A DNA stretch of 64,000 nt from Lasiodiplodia sp. COLG20 (Eukaryota; Ascomycota; Dothideomycetes; Botryosphaeriales; Botryosphaeriaceae): NCBI GenBank assembly GCA_009801085.1, contig VNWV01000006.1, positions 2,542,001 to 2,606,000 on the forward strand, given 5' to 3'. The position numbers and the translations under genes are program-made. This document shows positions 45,507 through 56,721 of this stretch, in pieces. Within the stretch, counting starts at the first letter, position 1, and every line of letters starts with the position of its first letter. Under the pieces are notes generated by a model. That model was not told the origin of the DNA. It did no database searches and was given only the letters and a program-made list of their open reading frames with translations.

Positions 45507-47608
45507 CTATGCAATCCCCCCCGCAAGCGCCTTCCGGTACTCCGGACCCAAGAGTTTGACAATGTTCTCCACATCTGGGGCTTCGGGTATGGCATCGTCA
45601 CCCTTTGCATCTGTCTGCAACGCAATTCTTCCTTTCCTCTCGCCATCCACATCAACCTGGGCGGCTTCCTGGACATCTTCATTCTTTCCGAAACGTAAAG
45701 GACCGTTGGTGGTGGCCGGCGTGATGGGCGTCGACCCCACCAACTCAAGCCATTTTGCAATGTACATTCCGGGGCCATGTTCCGTTCTGGATGAGCAGGA
45801 CAAGATCGATTTCATGCGAGCGGCCGAGGACTCGTGAAGATGGGTAAGATACTTCGAATGTGCGTCCAGTGCCTTGGTAGACGCCTCGCGATCTTCGACG
45901 GAAAGTTTACCGTACAGGGAATTAAGAGTAGAGTTCATAGCACCGGCACCATCGGGCGAATCGGTCGCCCTTTGGAATTGCGAAATAAACTTCAAGGCGT
46001 ATTGGCGGAACCATTCGGTGACTTCTGGGCCATTCTTTGCGATCTGGTGAAGGAAACGATGGCATGAACCTTGGTGTTTCTTCAACAGCTTTACAAAATC
46101 CTCAACCGTCGGCGGTTGCTTTGCTTTGTCTTTGCTCTTGGATGGCGAAGGGAGTTTTGCGACTTTGATCAAATCGTTCAAGAAATTCTCAAGGTCAGTC
46201 AAGCCCGCACTCAAGTCTACTGCATTGTGCACGCCTCGGATGATGGGATCATAAGCGTTGACGAGGTCGCGAATAGCCTCAGTAAGATGGTCTGGTTGTT
46301 GGCGGCAAAGGACTTGGACAAGTTGTTCGCGGTCACGAATTGATAATTGCGCCTTGAGATACGCCTGTGCCAGATGCTGGTGCGAATCAGGTAGATTTGT
46401 GGACAGGTTCTGCTCTTCAAAAATCACGGCAGTTATGGACATTGGTGTGTCCTCTGTTGCAGCTTTAGTACATTCACAGGAAAAATTCTGGGAGGGACGG
46501 CATACTGCTTTTCGCCCTGCGCCTCTCCCTCTCCTCTCGGGTTAATTGCAAATGGGACTTGATGGCTTCGAGATGCTCGTCGCTCGGCCTCTCCTTTTCT
46601 TTCATTTTCTCGATTTTGCTGATTTGCTTCTGCAATTCCGAGGAGTCCCACGCAAGAACGGTGGAGATGATGCTGTGACGATGGGTTTAGCAGGGGTCAT
46701 GGGATGAAGGTAGGCACGAGACGTACGACTGAAGCAAATTCTGGCCCTCGTCTGCGTTTTTACTGAGGCCTACCCAGTTTGTGAGAGTGCCGACACTGAA
46801 CTTTGCGAGGACAAGCCTGACCATTCCGTTGATCATGGTGGCGGCGTTGCCTACGCGAAGGGTTTGGCGGATGATGCTATACGGAATGAGTTTGTGGACA
46901 TTGGAGAGAATCCGTAATAGGCCCTGGCCATCTGGAGAGATGACGAAGATGTGGTGTATGATGGAAGCAAGGCTTGCGTCACGTCAGCATCAGCCGGAGG
47001 AGTAGAGTAGGCTACAAGGCGTACTTGACAAGAATAAACTCGTGAGCAGCTTGGACCAAGGGTGAATGGCCATCCAGGGTGTCAGTCTCTGCACACTTGG
47101 TGAACAGCTGGTCAATCATGCCGCCATAGACCAGCTGTTGAAGGAAATCATCCCAGGCTTGCATGACGTCCTCAGGCTTGGAGGTGTCGTAGCGGCGGTC
47201 GAGCTGGACATCTTTGATTGGGAAGCCACCAAGCGCACCCTTTGCGGGATACTCGATCAGGGCGGAAATGGCGGTTGCCAGGGTCTTGCGCAGACCGACA
47301 GAGCCCTTGTCATAACTCTCGGAAAGTTCTGCCGCGCCGAGTTTCTCGACGATTGTCTGGATGCGCTCTTTCCAGAAGACTTCCGCTACGCTAGAGAGAC
47401 CAGGCAGAGTGAGGGCGAATTTGTTGAGTAGCGCCTGCAAGACGGGCGAGGTGCAAGGCTGAGCGTCGTCCTTACGAAAAGGGTGACCATAGTGGTGGAT
47501 GGCATCGGGCCATTTAAAATTTTCGATTTCGCCATAGACCTCATGGTGGGTTAGGATGTCGAAGAGGGCGTGGGCCTGAGCCGGCGAGAGCGCTGGGCTG
47601 GCGGCCAT
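45507..47608 (-). CDS. PX-associated (PXB/DUF3818-like) domain protein without a PX domain
   Basis: A 647-residue protein from four exons: 47608-47025, 46972-46727, 46672-46506 and 46453-45507 (1944 bases, in frame). The N-terminus ALSPAQAHALFDILTHHEVY, then AELSESYDKGSVGLRKTLAT and WDDFLQQLVYGGMIDQLF, is the PX-associated domain of the Ypr097w-like group. Across introns follow NLLQSIISTVLAWDSSEL and VRLVLAKFSVGTLTNWVGL. The C-terminal half continues with ITAVIFEEQNLST and YLKAQLSIRDREQLVQVL, also of that group. No PX phosphoinositide-binding domain is visible, whereas Ypr097w carries one. A lipid- or membrane-related role is family inference. Confidence 0.8.
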
Positions 47609-50600
47609 GTCGAGTGGTGGATGTTGCGGTCATGGTAACGGCTTGGGAAAGTTGTGTCCTGCCTGGTTGCGCCTGCGCCAACGCCATGACGTTGACACAC
47701 TCGGGCACGCTAGGCCGGAATCAGCCCGCCGTGTGGCGCGTGCGTTTGGCTGTTCGTTGCGGCTGACCAGCCTGCCCAGCGAATACTTCCTTTTATAGCG
47801 CCGTGTTCGCATATTTCGAGCGTAACTGAAGTCATGTGGTCTTATTTTGCACAGCCTGCGCGACAGGCGCGAGTCTATGCCGCTCACCGAGTTCCCAGAG
47901 AATCCGAGAATTTCGGCAATCCGCGGCTTCCCATCACGCCGAGCCCACAAAGCTGATCTCTCCTCGCCTCCTTTGTCTCACCATTCCACCGCTGATCTTC
48001 GCATGCCATCTCCACCTCCTTCTTGACCCCACGCTTCGTTAATGCGAAACACCACTGCACTGACCCATCGAGACAACCCACTTCGTTCACCGCGCGCACT
48101 TATTCTCTGAGCAAGAACCCACAAACAAGCTCGCGCCGCTATATTCAGCGTGTTTTTCGACAATAGAATCAAGTATTGACGCTAGCTTCAAGCCTGTACC
48201 AGCACTAACATCGTGGTCAAATCGTCTAACTCAGCGCATGCTGGGCGTCTTCTCTCTCTCTTTTCCCTTTTTTTTTTCTTGGCAACGCATCAGGCGAGCC
48301 TCCACGTTTCTGATTTCGTTCCCAGATATCTTCAAGCGTATTCTACCTCGTCCTTCTCTCATCCAATCGCGTGTTGTTTTTGTGCCTTCTTTTACCGCTG
48401 TCAAGCTCACCGGGCCACGCGGCTCGCTGCGTCCAGCTGTGTCCAATTCCGTCGAATACTAGTTATTTCTTCGATCTACGTCTGTAACTGCTACCAATGT
48501 GGCTGACTTACTTGCTCTACTCCTGTCAGGATCACTCGATTCTAGGTGTATGGTGTTTGCCGATATCTGCCATTTCGTCGGATGGACTTCTTGCAGCACC
48601 AGTGGAGCGAAATTCTTCAGCAATGGCCTCTTGGATTTTCTATGGATCGGATGGCCTCCATTAGCTTGCAGGTTTCCTTTACCGTCGGATACATTCGCAG
48701 AACCGGACCATGCGAGAGCAGACGCGGAACGTAAACTTGCGTACTTTGATCGCAAGAGTACATGAAGTGTGAAGAAACAACGAGAGCAAAAGGCGGGCAG
48801 GATACAAGGCGAGCATGAAGAAGGACACATGATGTGCTTTGATCAAAAAGGGAACGAGGCGCGTGCGGACAAGTGGAGCCAAAGAAGCGGCCGAGATCGC
48901 TCACGCCAGCCCAGCTTAGCTGGGGTATTGTCAGGGTTCCCTGAAGAAGAAGGCATCTGCCGTGCGGGATTGAGCGGTCATCGTACCATGAAAGGAGAGC
49001 TGGACGAAGATGGATCCACTTGACTCCAGACCCCAGCCGTCCCTCCACAAAGATGCTCAGCCAAGTGGACCCGGAACCCCTCGATCACCGACAGGATGTC
49101 CAGCCGCAGCATGTGGAACAAGTGCGGCTGGGGAGGGTGTCTCGACCCTCTCTCAGAAGTGGGGATACAGTGCTGGCCCAAGCACAACACCTCTACCTCA
49201 ACAGCTGCCATCTCCGACTGCCTGATTTGACAGAGTGGTGGTACGGATAAGAAAAAAAAAGAAAAGGCCCTTGCACCGCAGCGCCGGTGACGCGCACAAG
49301 CCTAGAGAGGCAAACCCAATGTGCTATAGAGGCGTAAGGCCGACCAACCAAGGCGGCAGGAGCTTGGTGTACGGCTTCCTCCGTATCCAACCGCACGGTA
49401 CGGCACCTCAACAGCATCGAGTGGCGGCTAGACGGGACGCCTCTACCTTATAATAAGCTTGAAAAGGACAAGTCGCCATGCGGCTCGGCCAGCTACTTAG
49501 CGTTCGGTAATGATCAAGTGGCCGTGAGACGGGCCGGTACCTTGATCACGGCGGCTCCGCGGCCGCCGAGCGCCTCGACCCGGCTGAACAGTACCGATTT
49601 GGGTCACACAGGCCGTCCGACCATCTCTGGTAAGCTCGCACGCGATTCGCGAACAAACAATAATACAGCTTGTCAGCCGAGTCCAGAGTCGTATTTGCCG
49701 AGCGTGCTTTGCCGTATACGGATCGTTCACCAGCTTGCCACGACTTCTACGCGACTTCTAGTGCCGGCACTAAAGCTGCAAACTTTGCTCGCTCCCGTCT
49801 CTTAGTCGTGGTCTTGACACAGCGCCTGGCTGACGCAGCCGCCTGCAAGCCACGCCGGCGACATCGCAACACCAAGGAGCATGTTTCTGCGAAGAACCCC
49901 CGGCATTTTCGCCGGCCCCAATCAATATGGTTGGGCGACGGCCAACCACCTGACTGCATGCACGTAACTTCTAGTCTGCTTCTCGACGGAATCCTATTCG
50001 GGTACTTGCATTGGGCGATTTTCGCTCTCCGTCGCGTGTGGTAGGCTGCTTTCGCGGAAGCTGAACGATGCCTCTGCTGCAGCTTACCCATAGCTACTAC
50101 CCCTCAATGCGCGATTATCGCACCACCTGTCGTTGGTGTTGAGGAGAACCGAAGCTTGTACTTGGCAGGTTGGCGTTGAGGTCAAGAGCATGGTGGCGCT
50201 CCAAGAAAAGGGCTTAACGATGAGCTTGTGAGAGGCGACGTCCAGCTGCCCGCAGAAGGGCCGCACAACACAGCAATGCTCTTTCGAACGGCAGTCAGAG
50301 CACAGTGCAGCACGGCGCCCAAGTGCCGGCAGGCGTTGAAGGGACTGTCATGGGCAGTGCCGTACGACCATGGTTCTGGACTCGCCCAGCTGGTACTGGG
50401 CTCTGGTTGGCCGAGGCTGGCCTTCTCCGCGCACTATGACGACTCCACACGAGCTAAAGTAGTGCGGCTGCTGGATAAGCCGCTACTGCACTAGCTCGGG
50501 CCAGGCCGAAGCGCCGCCAAACCCAGATGCCTCCAGATCCCCGTGTGGGCCTTACCCCATGGGCAGCCGGGCGTGCGCTCGCTATACACACTGCTTCCCC

Positions 50601-50741
50601 AGCTCGACGCTATAAAGCCTGCGTGTCCCCGGCAGCAATCATGTCTCTCAGCATCAAGTCAGCCCTCCATTCCTCTCCTCACTGGAAATCGAGAGACGCC
50701 AGCATATCACTTAGCCTGATAGCATTGTCAACTCGCTCAAA
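47609..50741. other. Gene-poor stretch
   Basis: 3.1 kb with only short, compositionally random frames. The last 130 bases form the promoter of the sugar carrier gene. No hairpin-family copy or RNA gene was recognised. Confidence 0.45.
50611..50617 (+). promoter_or_regulatory. TATA box of the sugar carrier gene
   Basis: TATAAAG in GACGCTATAAAGCCTGC, 131 bases upstream of the ATG at 50742. Confidence 0.5.
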
Positions 50742-52246
50742 ATGGCCGGTGGAATGCCCATTTCGACGCAGACCGTAGACGGTGGTTACCTCACGGGTCG
50801 CAGACTCATCTACCCTCTCTCCCTTGTCATCTCCCTTTTCTTCCTCTGTAAGTCTCTTTGCAGCAACACATCACTTGGCGCCCATTCTAACAAGCATCAG
50901 GGGGTTTCTCTTACGGTCTCCTCGATGTCCTCAACAAGCACTTCCAGACGGTCCTTGGTATCACCAAGCTCCAGTCTACCGGTCTCCAGGTCGTCTACTT
51001 CGGTGGTGGTTACCTTCTGTTCTCTCCCATCGCCGCTGAGGTCATGAAGCGCAAGGGCTACAGGTTGACCATCCTCATGGGTCTTACCCTCTACTCGCTT
51101 GGTGCCGTCATGTTCTGGCCGACCGCACACTTCTCCAAGCCTGGCAACGAGAAGGCTTCCTTCGGCGGTTTCTGCGCCTGCACTCTCGTCATCGCCTGCG
51201 GTCTCGCTACCCTTGAGACGGCTGCCAACTCGTACGCCGTCGTCATTGGTAACCCCGCCTCCGCCTCCGCCCGTCTCCAGTTCTGCCAGTCGTGGAACGG
51301 TGTCGCCTCCTTCATCGGCCCCCTCATCGCCTCCAAGTTCTTCTTCAGCGGCGCCAACGCGAACAGCCTCACCAACGTGCAGTTCGTCTACCTTGCCGTT
51401 GCTTGTGCCGGTGTCGCCGTCGGCATTCTCTTCGCTGTTTCCAAGCTCCCTGAGGTCTCCGAGGAGCAGCTCTCTGGCAAGGACGCCGTCGACAACCTCG
51501 CTCAGGATGAGTTCGGCCGCGAGATTGGTGCCGGTCCTCTGTACAAGCAGTACAACATGATCTTCGCCTTCATCGCCCAGTTCTGCTACGTCGGCGCCCA
51601 GGTCACCATTGCCTCCTTCTTCATCAACTATGCGACTGAGAACGCCACCTACTCCTCTGCCCAGGCCTCCAACATGCTGTCGTACGCCCTCATCACCTTC
51701 ACCGTCGGCCGCTTCGTCGCCACCGGCCTGGCCACCATCTTCGCGTCCGACTTCATCATGGTCATTTACAGCTGCTGCACCATCGCGCTGAACGCCTACG
51801 TCTGCGCCGGCTCCGGCACGCCCGCCGTCGCCGTCCTCATCGTCATCTTCTTCTTCGAGGCGCCCATGTACCCGACCCTCTTCACCCTCGGCACCGCCAA
51901 CCTCGGCCGCCACACCCGCCGCGGTGCCGGTATCCTCGTCATGGGCGTCTCCGGCGGTGCCATCTTCCCGCCGATCCAGGGCGCCATCGCCGACACGTCG
52001 GCCGGCACCCGCATCTCGTACGTCGTCCCGCTCGTCGGCTTCGTCTACGTCCTCGGCTACGTCACCTTCCACTGGGTCCGCCACGGCATGGTCGTCATGC
52101 GCCCCAAGAACATCGTCACCGAGGCTCCCGCCATGGGCGGCGCGCTCGGCGGTGCCGTCGAGAATGTGCACTACGATGCCGACAAGGTCACGACCACTCG
52201 CGTTGAGAAGACTGTTGAGAGCATCTCTGTTACCAGGGTTGAGTAA
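50742..52246 (+). CDS. MFS sugar transporter, FHS (L-fucose permease/glucose-galactose) family
   Basis: A 483-residue plasma-membrane sugar:H+ symporter of the fucose-galactose-hexose family. Two exons, 50742-50847 and 50901-52246, join within the Trp codon of FFLWGFSYGLLDVLNKHFQ, the family signature at helix 1. Other marks are VYFGGGYLLFSPIAAEVMKR, CGLATLETAANSYAVVIG, RLQFCQSWNGVASFIGPL, then FEAPMYPTLFTLGTANLG and GVSGGAIFPPIQGAIAD. About twelve hydrophobic segments are visible. The sugar cannot be fixed from sequence. Codon use is strongly biased to C-ending codons, suggesting high expression. Confidence 0.93.
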
Positions 52247-52625
52247 ACGAAATGATAGAGTAGAGAAGAGAGGAAGAGTTAGAGATACCTTTTAATGTGT
52301 TTGGATCTGAGAGCGTTTAGGGGAAGGGCTATGTGCATATGATTAGATGATACCTTTTTCCTTTATTTGATTTTACTCATATACTATGAATAAATCTACT
52401 CCGTAGACTACGGCAATAGACGTCATGGACTTCAATATCTCGTTCTCGTGGATGATGCGTACGCTCTTGACTGGTCTTTCCCTCGTGGTCCTATGTCCTT
52501 GTGACCCACTCAAGCCAGGAATCGTGATTATCTCATGCGACAGCTGATTGAACTGCCTCAGTTTCTTTATACAGGAAGGTATTGCAGGTGACAGCTAGCG
52601 TGAATTCATTTTCCGCTCATACCAT

Positions 52626-52706
52626 GGGTAGTTGAGGCTATCGTCCGGACGTGTATGTGGAGTTTTGAATTCAATATTCTCGTCCGGACGATAGCTTCGA
52701 CCACCC
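52626..52706. repeat. Hairpin element H8
   Basis: An 81-bp inverted repeat: GGGTAGTTGAGGCTATCG plus TCCGGACG, and CGTCCGGACGATAGC plus TTCGACCACCC. The linker to H9 (ATGAAATACGCGAAAAT to ACACCCTT) is closely similar to the H4-H5 linker. Confidence 0.92.
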
Positions 52707-52753
52707 ATGAAATACGCGAAAATATTTTTTTTGTTTAAAATGAAGACACCCTT

Positions 52754-52834
52754 GGGTAGATGAAGCTATCGTACGGACGGGATTGTATAATTATCAATTC
52801 CACATCCACGTCCAGATGATAGCTTCAAGTACCC
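52754..52834. repeat. Hairpin element H9
   Basis: An 81-bp inverted repeat with single changes in each arm: GGGTAGATGAAGCTATCG plus TACGGACG, and ACGTCCAGATGATAGC plus TTCAAGTACCC. Confidence 0.9.
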
Positions 52835-52872
52835 ATATGTTGTTTTATTTCTTTTAGAAAGAAAACGCATTT

Positions 52873-52950
52873 AGGTAGCTGAAACAGATATTTGGACGTA
52901 CAGTGACTTTATAAATAGCACATCTACATCCCGATGTCAATTCAACTACT
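52873..52950. repeat. Hairpin element H10 (strongly decayed)
   Basis: AGGTAGCTGAAACAGATATT and the right part ATCTACATCCCGATGTC plus AATTCAACTACT keep the outline of the family but little pairing. Confidence 0.55.
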
Positions 52951-54074
52951 CAAGTATGAAAGCTATTGTCTTCAAAAATTCTCCCTCTTGGCTCCTCTCG
53001 GCCTCTTGTGACTTGACCAGGTCTCCCCTCTCTTCCTTCATTCCCATTGCTGCTGTCTCGGAGCTAGGTGAGAAGTACTGGATGCGCGTTGACGTCCTTC
53101 TGTAGAGGCTGGCGGCCAGCAGGCTGGGCCTCGTCATGGTCCGTTTGGACAGGTGGCTGCTATCTTCCATGGAAACATGTCGATTCAAAAAGCTACTTCG
53201 CTCACGAAATATTGCGGTGACGAACTTACACCTGACGCTGGTCGGACGCCGTTGAGGAGCTTGGACACAGCGCGCATGGAAGTTGGGGAGTACTTTGCGG
53301 GCGTGGACGCAGTGTCCACGTCTAATTTATTGCGGGTTGCTCGCACTTTTTCAAGATCAGATGCCGGAAGTCATTGGAATCAGGATGCTCGCAATTTTCA
53401 CTGGTCAGTCCACGTGCCCAGCCGGGCGCTTTGCCTTAACGCAGATTCAGGTGAGCACCTGTTGTCTTCAGTGTCCCTCACGCTGGACAATTGCGGCAGG
53501 TGCAATCAGCTCAACAAAAGACCACTACTCACCCAATGGGCATGTGCGTCGGATGCCCGACGGGCCGTGCCGCCGGGCGTACAGCTGTCGCGCACATGCA
53601 CAGTTATTATGCTTGCTGACAGACTTGAATATTCCGCCCACTCCGAACCTAAGCTTTTCTTCTTCCTCCTCCTCCTCCTCCTCCTCCTCCACCAGACTCT
53701 TACTTCGCCTCGTACCTCTTCCAGCTTTAGTGCGCCCACCCAAAGCCAGGTAAGCTATTGCACTACACACCCACCTGGGCGACCTGCACTAATACTGTGT
53801 CTCAAGGACACTGTCGCCAGCCGCGAGGCTCTTTTTCAGCCGCGCAGCTGAAGTGAGACGCAGGTGAGCTGCTACCATAGTCTTTTCCCCCCGCCGCATC
53901 CCACCATTCCACCAGTTAATTGGAGGATATGCTGGCGTTCCTTGTCCCAGTCACCATCAGCTCTACACCTCACTTCACTTTGAAAAGCCTGATGGCCATC
54001 TCACTTTCGGCTTCCCTGTTCTCACAACCACACCCCACTCGAGCATTGGCTTCGTTTCTCCACGTCCCCATTGC

Positions 54075-56201
54075 ATGACTTCAAGAACCTCACCTTCCAA
54101 ATCACAACTCTCTACTTTTCATGCAATCCTCGTACTGACAACTGAATATAGCAGATACATCATACCGGAACAGCAAACAATCATGCAGGAGTCCCGGATA
54201 CATCTCAAATATCAGCACTCGATTATGGGGATGAAAGTCCTTAGACGCCTGACCGATCAGGCATCGCTTCCAGAGATGCTGGAGGAGAAGGTCATGGTAC
54301 TGATAGCCATGATCATTGAAAAGTCGTCAACTGAATTCCTTCGGAGTTACTACTTCGAGGAGATTGAAAACGCCTTGAACTATCACATGGAGAATCGTGA
54401 TCCGCGTTGGCTGCTGCTCTACTTGCATACTCTGGCGAATAGGGTGGAGGATGAGAATCCGTACCATGGGCGTCAGTTTGGTGGGTATGGTACTCCGCTT
54501 TATAACGCGTACGCTGGCATGTCCTCGTCTCCGACTCAACCTTCCATGCATAACCCGGCCCAGCCTAAGGCTTCTTGGAGCTCTCTACTCGCAGACCTTG
54601 ACAGTCTCCGCCAGAGAGAACAGGGTACCAGCCATGCCGATGGCTCCGACTATTCTACCGAGAACATTACGAAAAAAGTTGAGAAGAAGGCAAACTTTCC
54701 TACCGAAACCTCTAGCGGCCCGGGAAATGATGGCCCTGACGTCCAAATCTGCGATCTATCATCAACCGTGCCTAAGATAGGCCGCAAGATCACAACCAAG
54801 TCGCAACATGCGGAGTCGTCCCCTTCGAGAGACGTTTCCAACCAGCACACGTCGACTCTCCCCACCAGCATTGTCGACAACCTGCCGTCCAACGTGGTCA
54901 GCGTCTCGGAAAGCGCCGGAGGTGGCTCTGCGCTTGGCAGAGCCACGAGAGTCAAGGAGAGCGGCGTCGCGTTGGTGGGAAATTCGTCCGGCTTGGCTCC
55001 CGTTCTGAGCGGGCTTTCTACTAACGCTCCCGGTGCGCCTTCTGCTGGCTTCTCTTCTGCTGGCCCGACTACGACCTCCGTCCCGAAGCCGACGGAGAAC
55101 ATCCAGACACGCCTAGATGCGAATGGCCTCGACAACATCACCAGACCACAGCCCGTGTCAGATTCCAAAGTTGCCACCCTTCAAGAAAAGGCGTCTAGTT
55201 CTAGAAAGGCAGCTATCCTCGCGAGCATAGACGCTGGGGCTTCACGTGAAATGCCCGTCCCGAGGATACCAAATGGTGCGGTGTCTGAGAGCGGCATGAC
55301 TCGGCAGAAAGATCGCAACGAAGGGGGACGGCAGCTTCCTAAGGAGAATCGGAAGATCTCTGAAAGATTTGTGGGTGCCGTCAAGCAGATTGTCAAGGGG
55401 GATCAGAGGATTTCCGGAAAGCCTGTGACTGCCGACAAGCAGCCTCAGAACTTTCACAGAGCGCCTGAAGTAGCAGCGATGGAAGAACAGCCGAAGCAGC
55501 CAAAGAATCCTACACCTCGTCAACCATCCAAGCCAAGATTGTTGCATTATGAGCAGATGGACAAGTGGAACATCTCCGAGCCTGTCTACGTCTCCATTGA
55601 CATTGGAGCGTACAAAGAGGACTTTTCGCAGATTTCCTCAGTGGGCATGAATGCCTTGGATTTCTCCAAGAAGCCTCGCAACAAGTGCCGCGACTCGAAG
55701 GAGTGGATGGCGACTTCGCTTCCCGACACGGTTTACTGGAGAATTGCGGAGGCCTTGGAAGCACCCCACCCGCCAGCCTACTTTCCATCACGTTACTGTG
55801 ATGACGAGGTCGTCAGGCGAGCTGACGTCAAGGAGAAGTTCAAGTCATACATGCAACGTTTCCAGGGCAGAAATGTCATTTTGACATTTCATGGCGCGGA
55901 AAATGACCTGAGATGGATGAGAGACTTGGACATGGACCCTTACAGCATCGACAACGTCAACGCCGTTGGCTATTTCGATACGTTTGTTATAGCAAAGCAC
56001 CTCCTGAACAGAAAGACTCTCAAGGCAGCGATGGAGTATATCGGCCATGACGTGGAGCCCAATGAATGGCATAATTCGGCCAGCGATGCTGTTAACATTA
56101 ACAGGCTGGTCGCCAACGTGGTCTATGGTTTGACGGCGTCATCTAGTGAAATGACCACTGAGGAGTTTCTTGCACAGAGCCGAGGCAAGGTTCAAGGCTG
56201 A
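54075..56201 (+). CDS. Gfd2/YDR514C-like protein with RNase H-fold (DEDDh-type) domain
   Basis: A 708-residue single-exon protein. Residues about 1-130 include a helical part (SSTEFLRSYYFEEIENALNY). About 150-490 is a Ser/Pro-rich disordered linker. About 500-690 resembles the exonuclease-fold domain of Gfd2/YDR514C proteins: VYVSIDIGAYK (motif I), FHGAENDLRWMRDLDMDP (motif II Asp), VGYFDTFVIAKHLL, and WHNSASDAVNINRLVANVVY (motif III His and Asp). In motif I the usual D-x-E reads D-I-G, so one metal-binding acid is missing and catalysis may be lost. Start at 54075 (MTSRTSPSK); MQESRIHLKY at 54183 is an alternative. Confidence 0.78.
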   Translation: MTSRTSPSKSQLSTFHAILVLTTEYSRYIIPEQQTIMQESRIHLKYQHSIMGMKVLRRLTDQASLPEMLEEKVMVLIAMIIEKSSTEFLRSYYFEEIENALNYHMENRDPRWLLLYLHTLANRVEDENPYHGRQFGGYGTPLYNAYAGMSSSPTQPSMHNPAQPKASWSSLLADLDSLRQREQGTSHADGSDYSTENITKKVEKKANFPTETSSGPGNDGPDVQICDLSSTVPKIGRKITTKSQHAESSPSRDVSNQHTSTLPTSIVDNLPSNVVSVSESAGGGSALGRATRVKESGVALVGNSSGLAPVLSGLSTNAPGAPSAGFSSAGPTTTSVPKPTENIQTRLDANGLDNITRPQPVSDSKVATLQEKASSSRKAAILASIDAGASREMPVPRIPNGAVSESGMTRQKDRNEGGRQLPKENRKISERFVGAVKQIVKGDQRISGKPVTADKQPQNFHRAPEVAAMEEQPKQPKNPTPRQPSKPRLLHYEQMDKWNISEPVYVSIDIGAYKEDFSQISSVGMNALDFSKKPRNKCRDSKEWMATSLPDTVYWRIAEALEAPHPPAYFPSRYCDDEVVRRADVKEKFKSYMQRFQGRNVILTFHGAENDLRWMRDLDMDPYSIDNVNAVGYFDTFVIAKHLLNRKTLKAAMEYIGHDVEPNEWHNSASDAVNINRLVANVVYGLTASSSEMTTEEFLAQSRGKVQG

Positions 56202-56721
56202 GCGGGTGATAATCCTAACAATACCCGCAAATTTGGTCAGTTTTCTTCTTTCCGCAAGATACAAGCAGCACACTTGGGATGCGAGCTGCACTTCTCAATC
56301 CGTTCCTGTCGGCCATCCCATTCGCGGGCACTCCCGTTCTTGGTTGGAAATAAACAATCCACGAAGAAAAAAGGGAATGGTACCGGATGACAACGGTATC
56401 AGGATCTGCCCAGTGGTTGTCTTTTCCTGTTTTTTTTTTTTTTTTTTTTGGTATTCGCGTATGGAGGAATCATTGGGAAAATGCGGCAAGCAGGTAATAC
56501 GAGGGAACGGTTTGGGTTCGGGTTCTGACAATGGGTTGAGGTTTTCTCCGGTAACTTAGAGTACGGGTACAGAAAAGTGCTTTCTTAGATAGTTTCTTAG
56601 CAACGACATAATAATCTCCTTTAATTCTGATTGGATCGACTTCGTTTCCATTCGCTCAGGCCTGGTTTTGCGTGCTCGGTCTCGTTGCGGGTTCCGCGGT
56701 GTCGTCTCGTCTCAAAAACCT
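56202..56721. other. Convergent intergenic region with poly-T
   Basis: 520 bases between converging genes, with a run of 20 T at 56430-56449. No gene is seen. Confidence 0.5.

Larger units (their letters stand above)
52247..54074. other. Intergenic with three hairpins and a TCC microsatellite
   Basis: 1.8 kb. It has end-like GCTAGCGTGAATTC at 52594, hairpins H8, H9 and H10 in a row (52626-52950), and a (TCC)n tract at 53659-53691. No gene is supported. Confidence 0.5.

Noticed and set aside
48176..48196. GACGCTAGCTTCAAGCC as another repeat end
   Set aside because: Only the short GCTAGC core matches; flanks do not resemble the family.
50897..52171. 424-codon minus-strand open frame
   Set aside because: Antisense of the fucose-family carrier, made by its C-ending codons; a repetitive Asp/Glu/Gly composition.
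53153..53851. 232-codon plus-strand frame over the TCC tract
   Set aside because: Contains a translated microsatellite and no domain; the context is intergenic.
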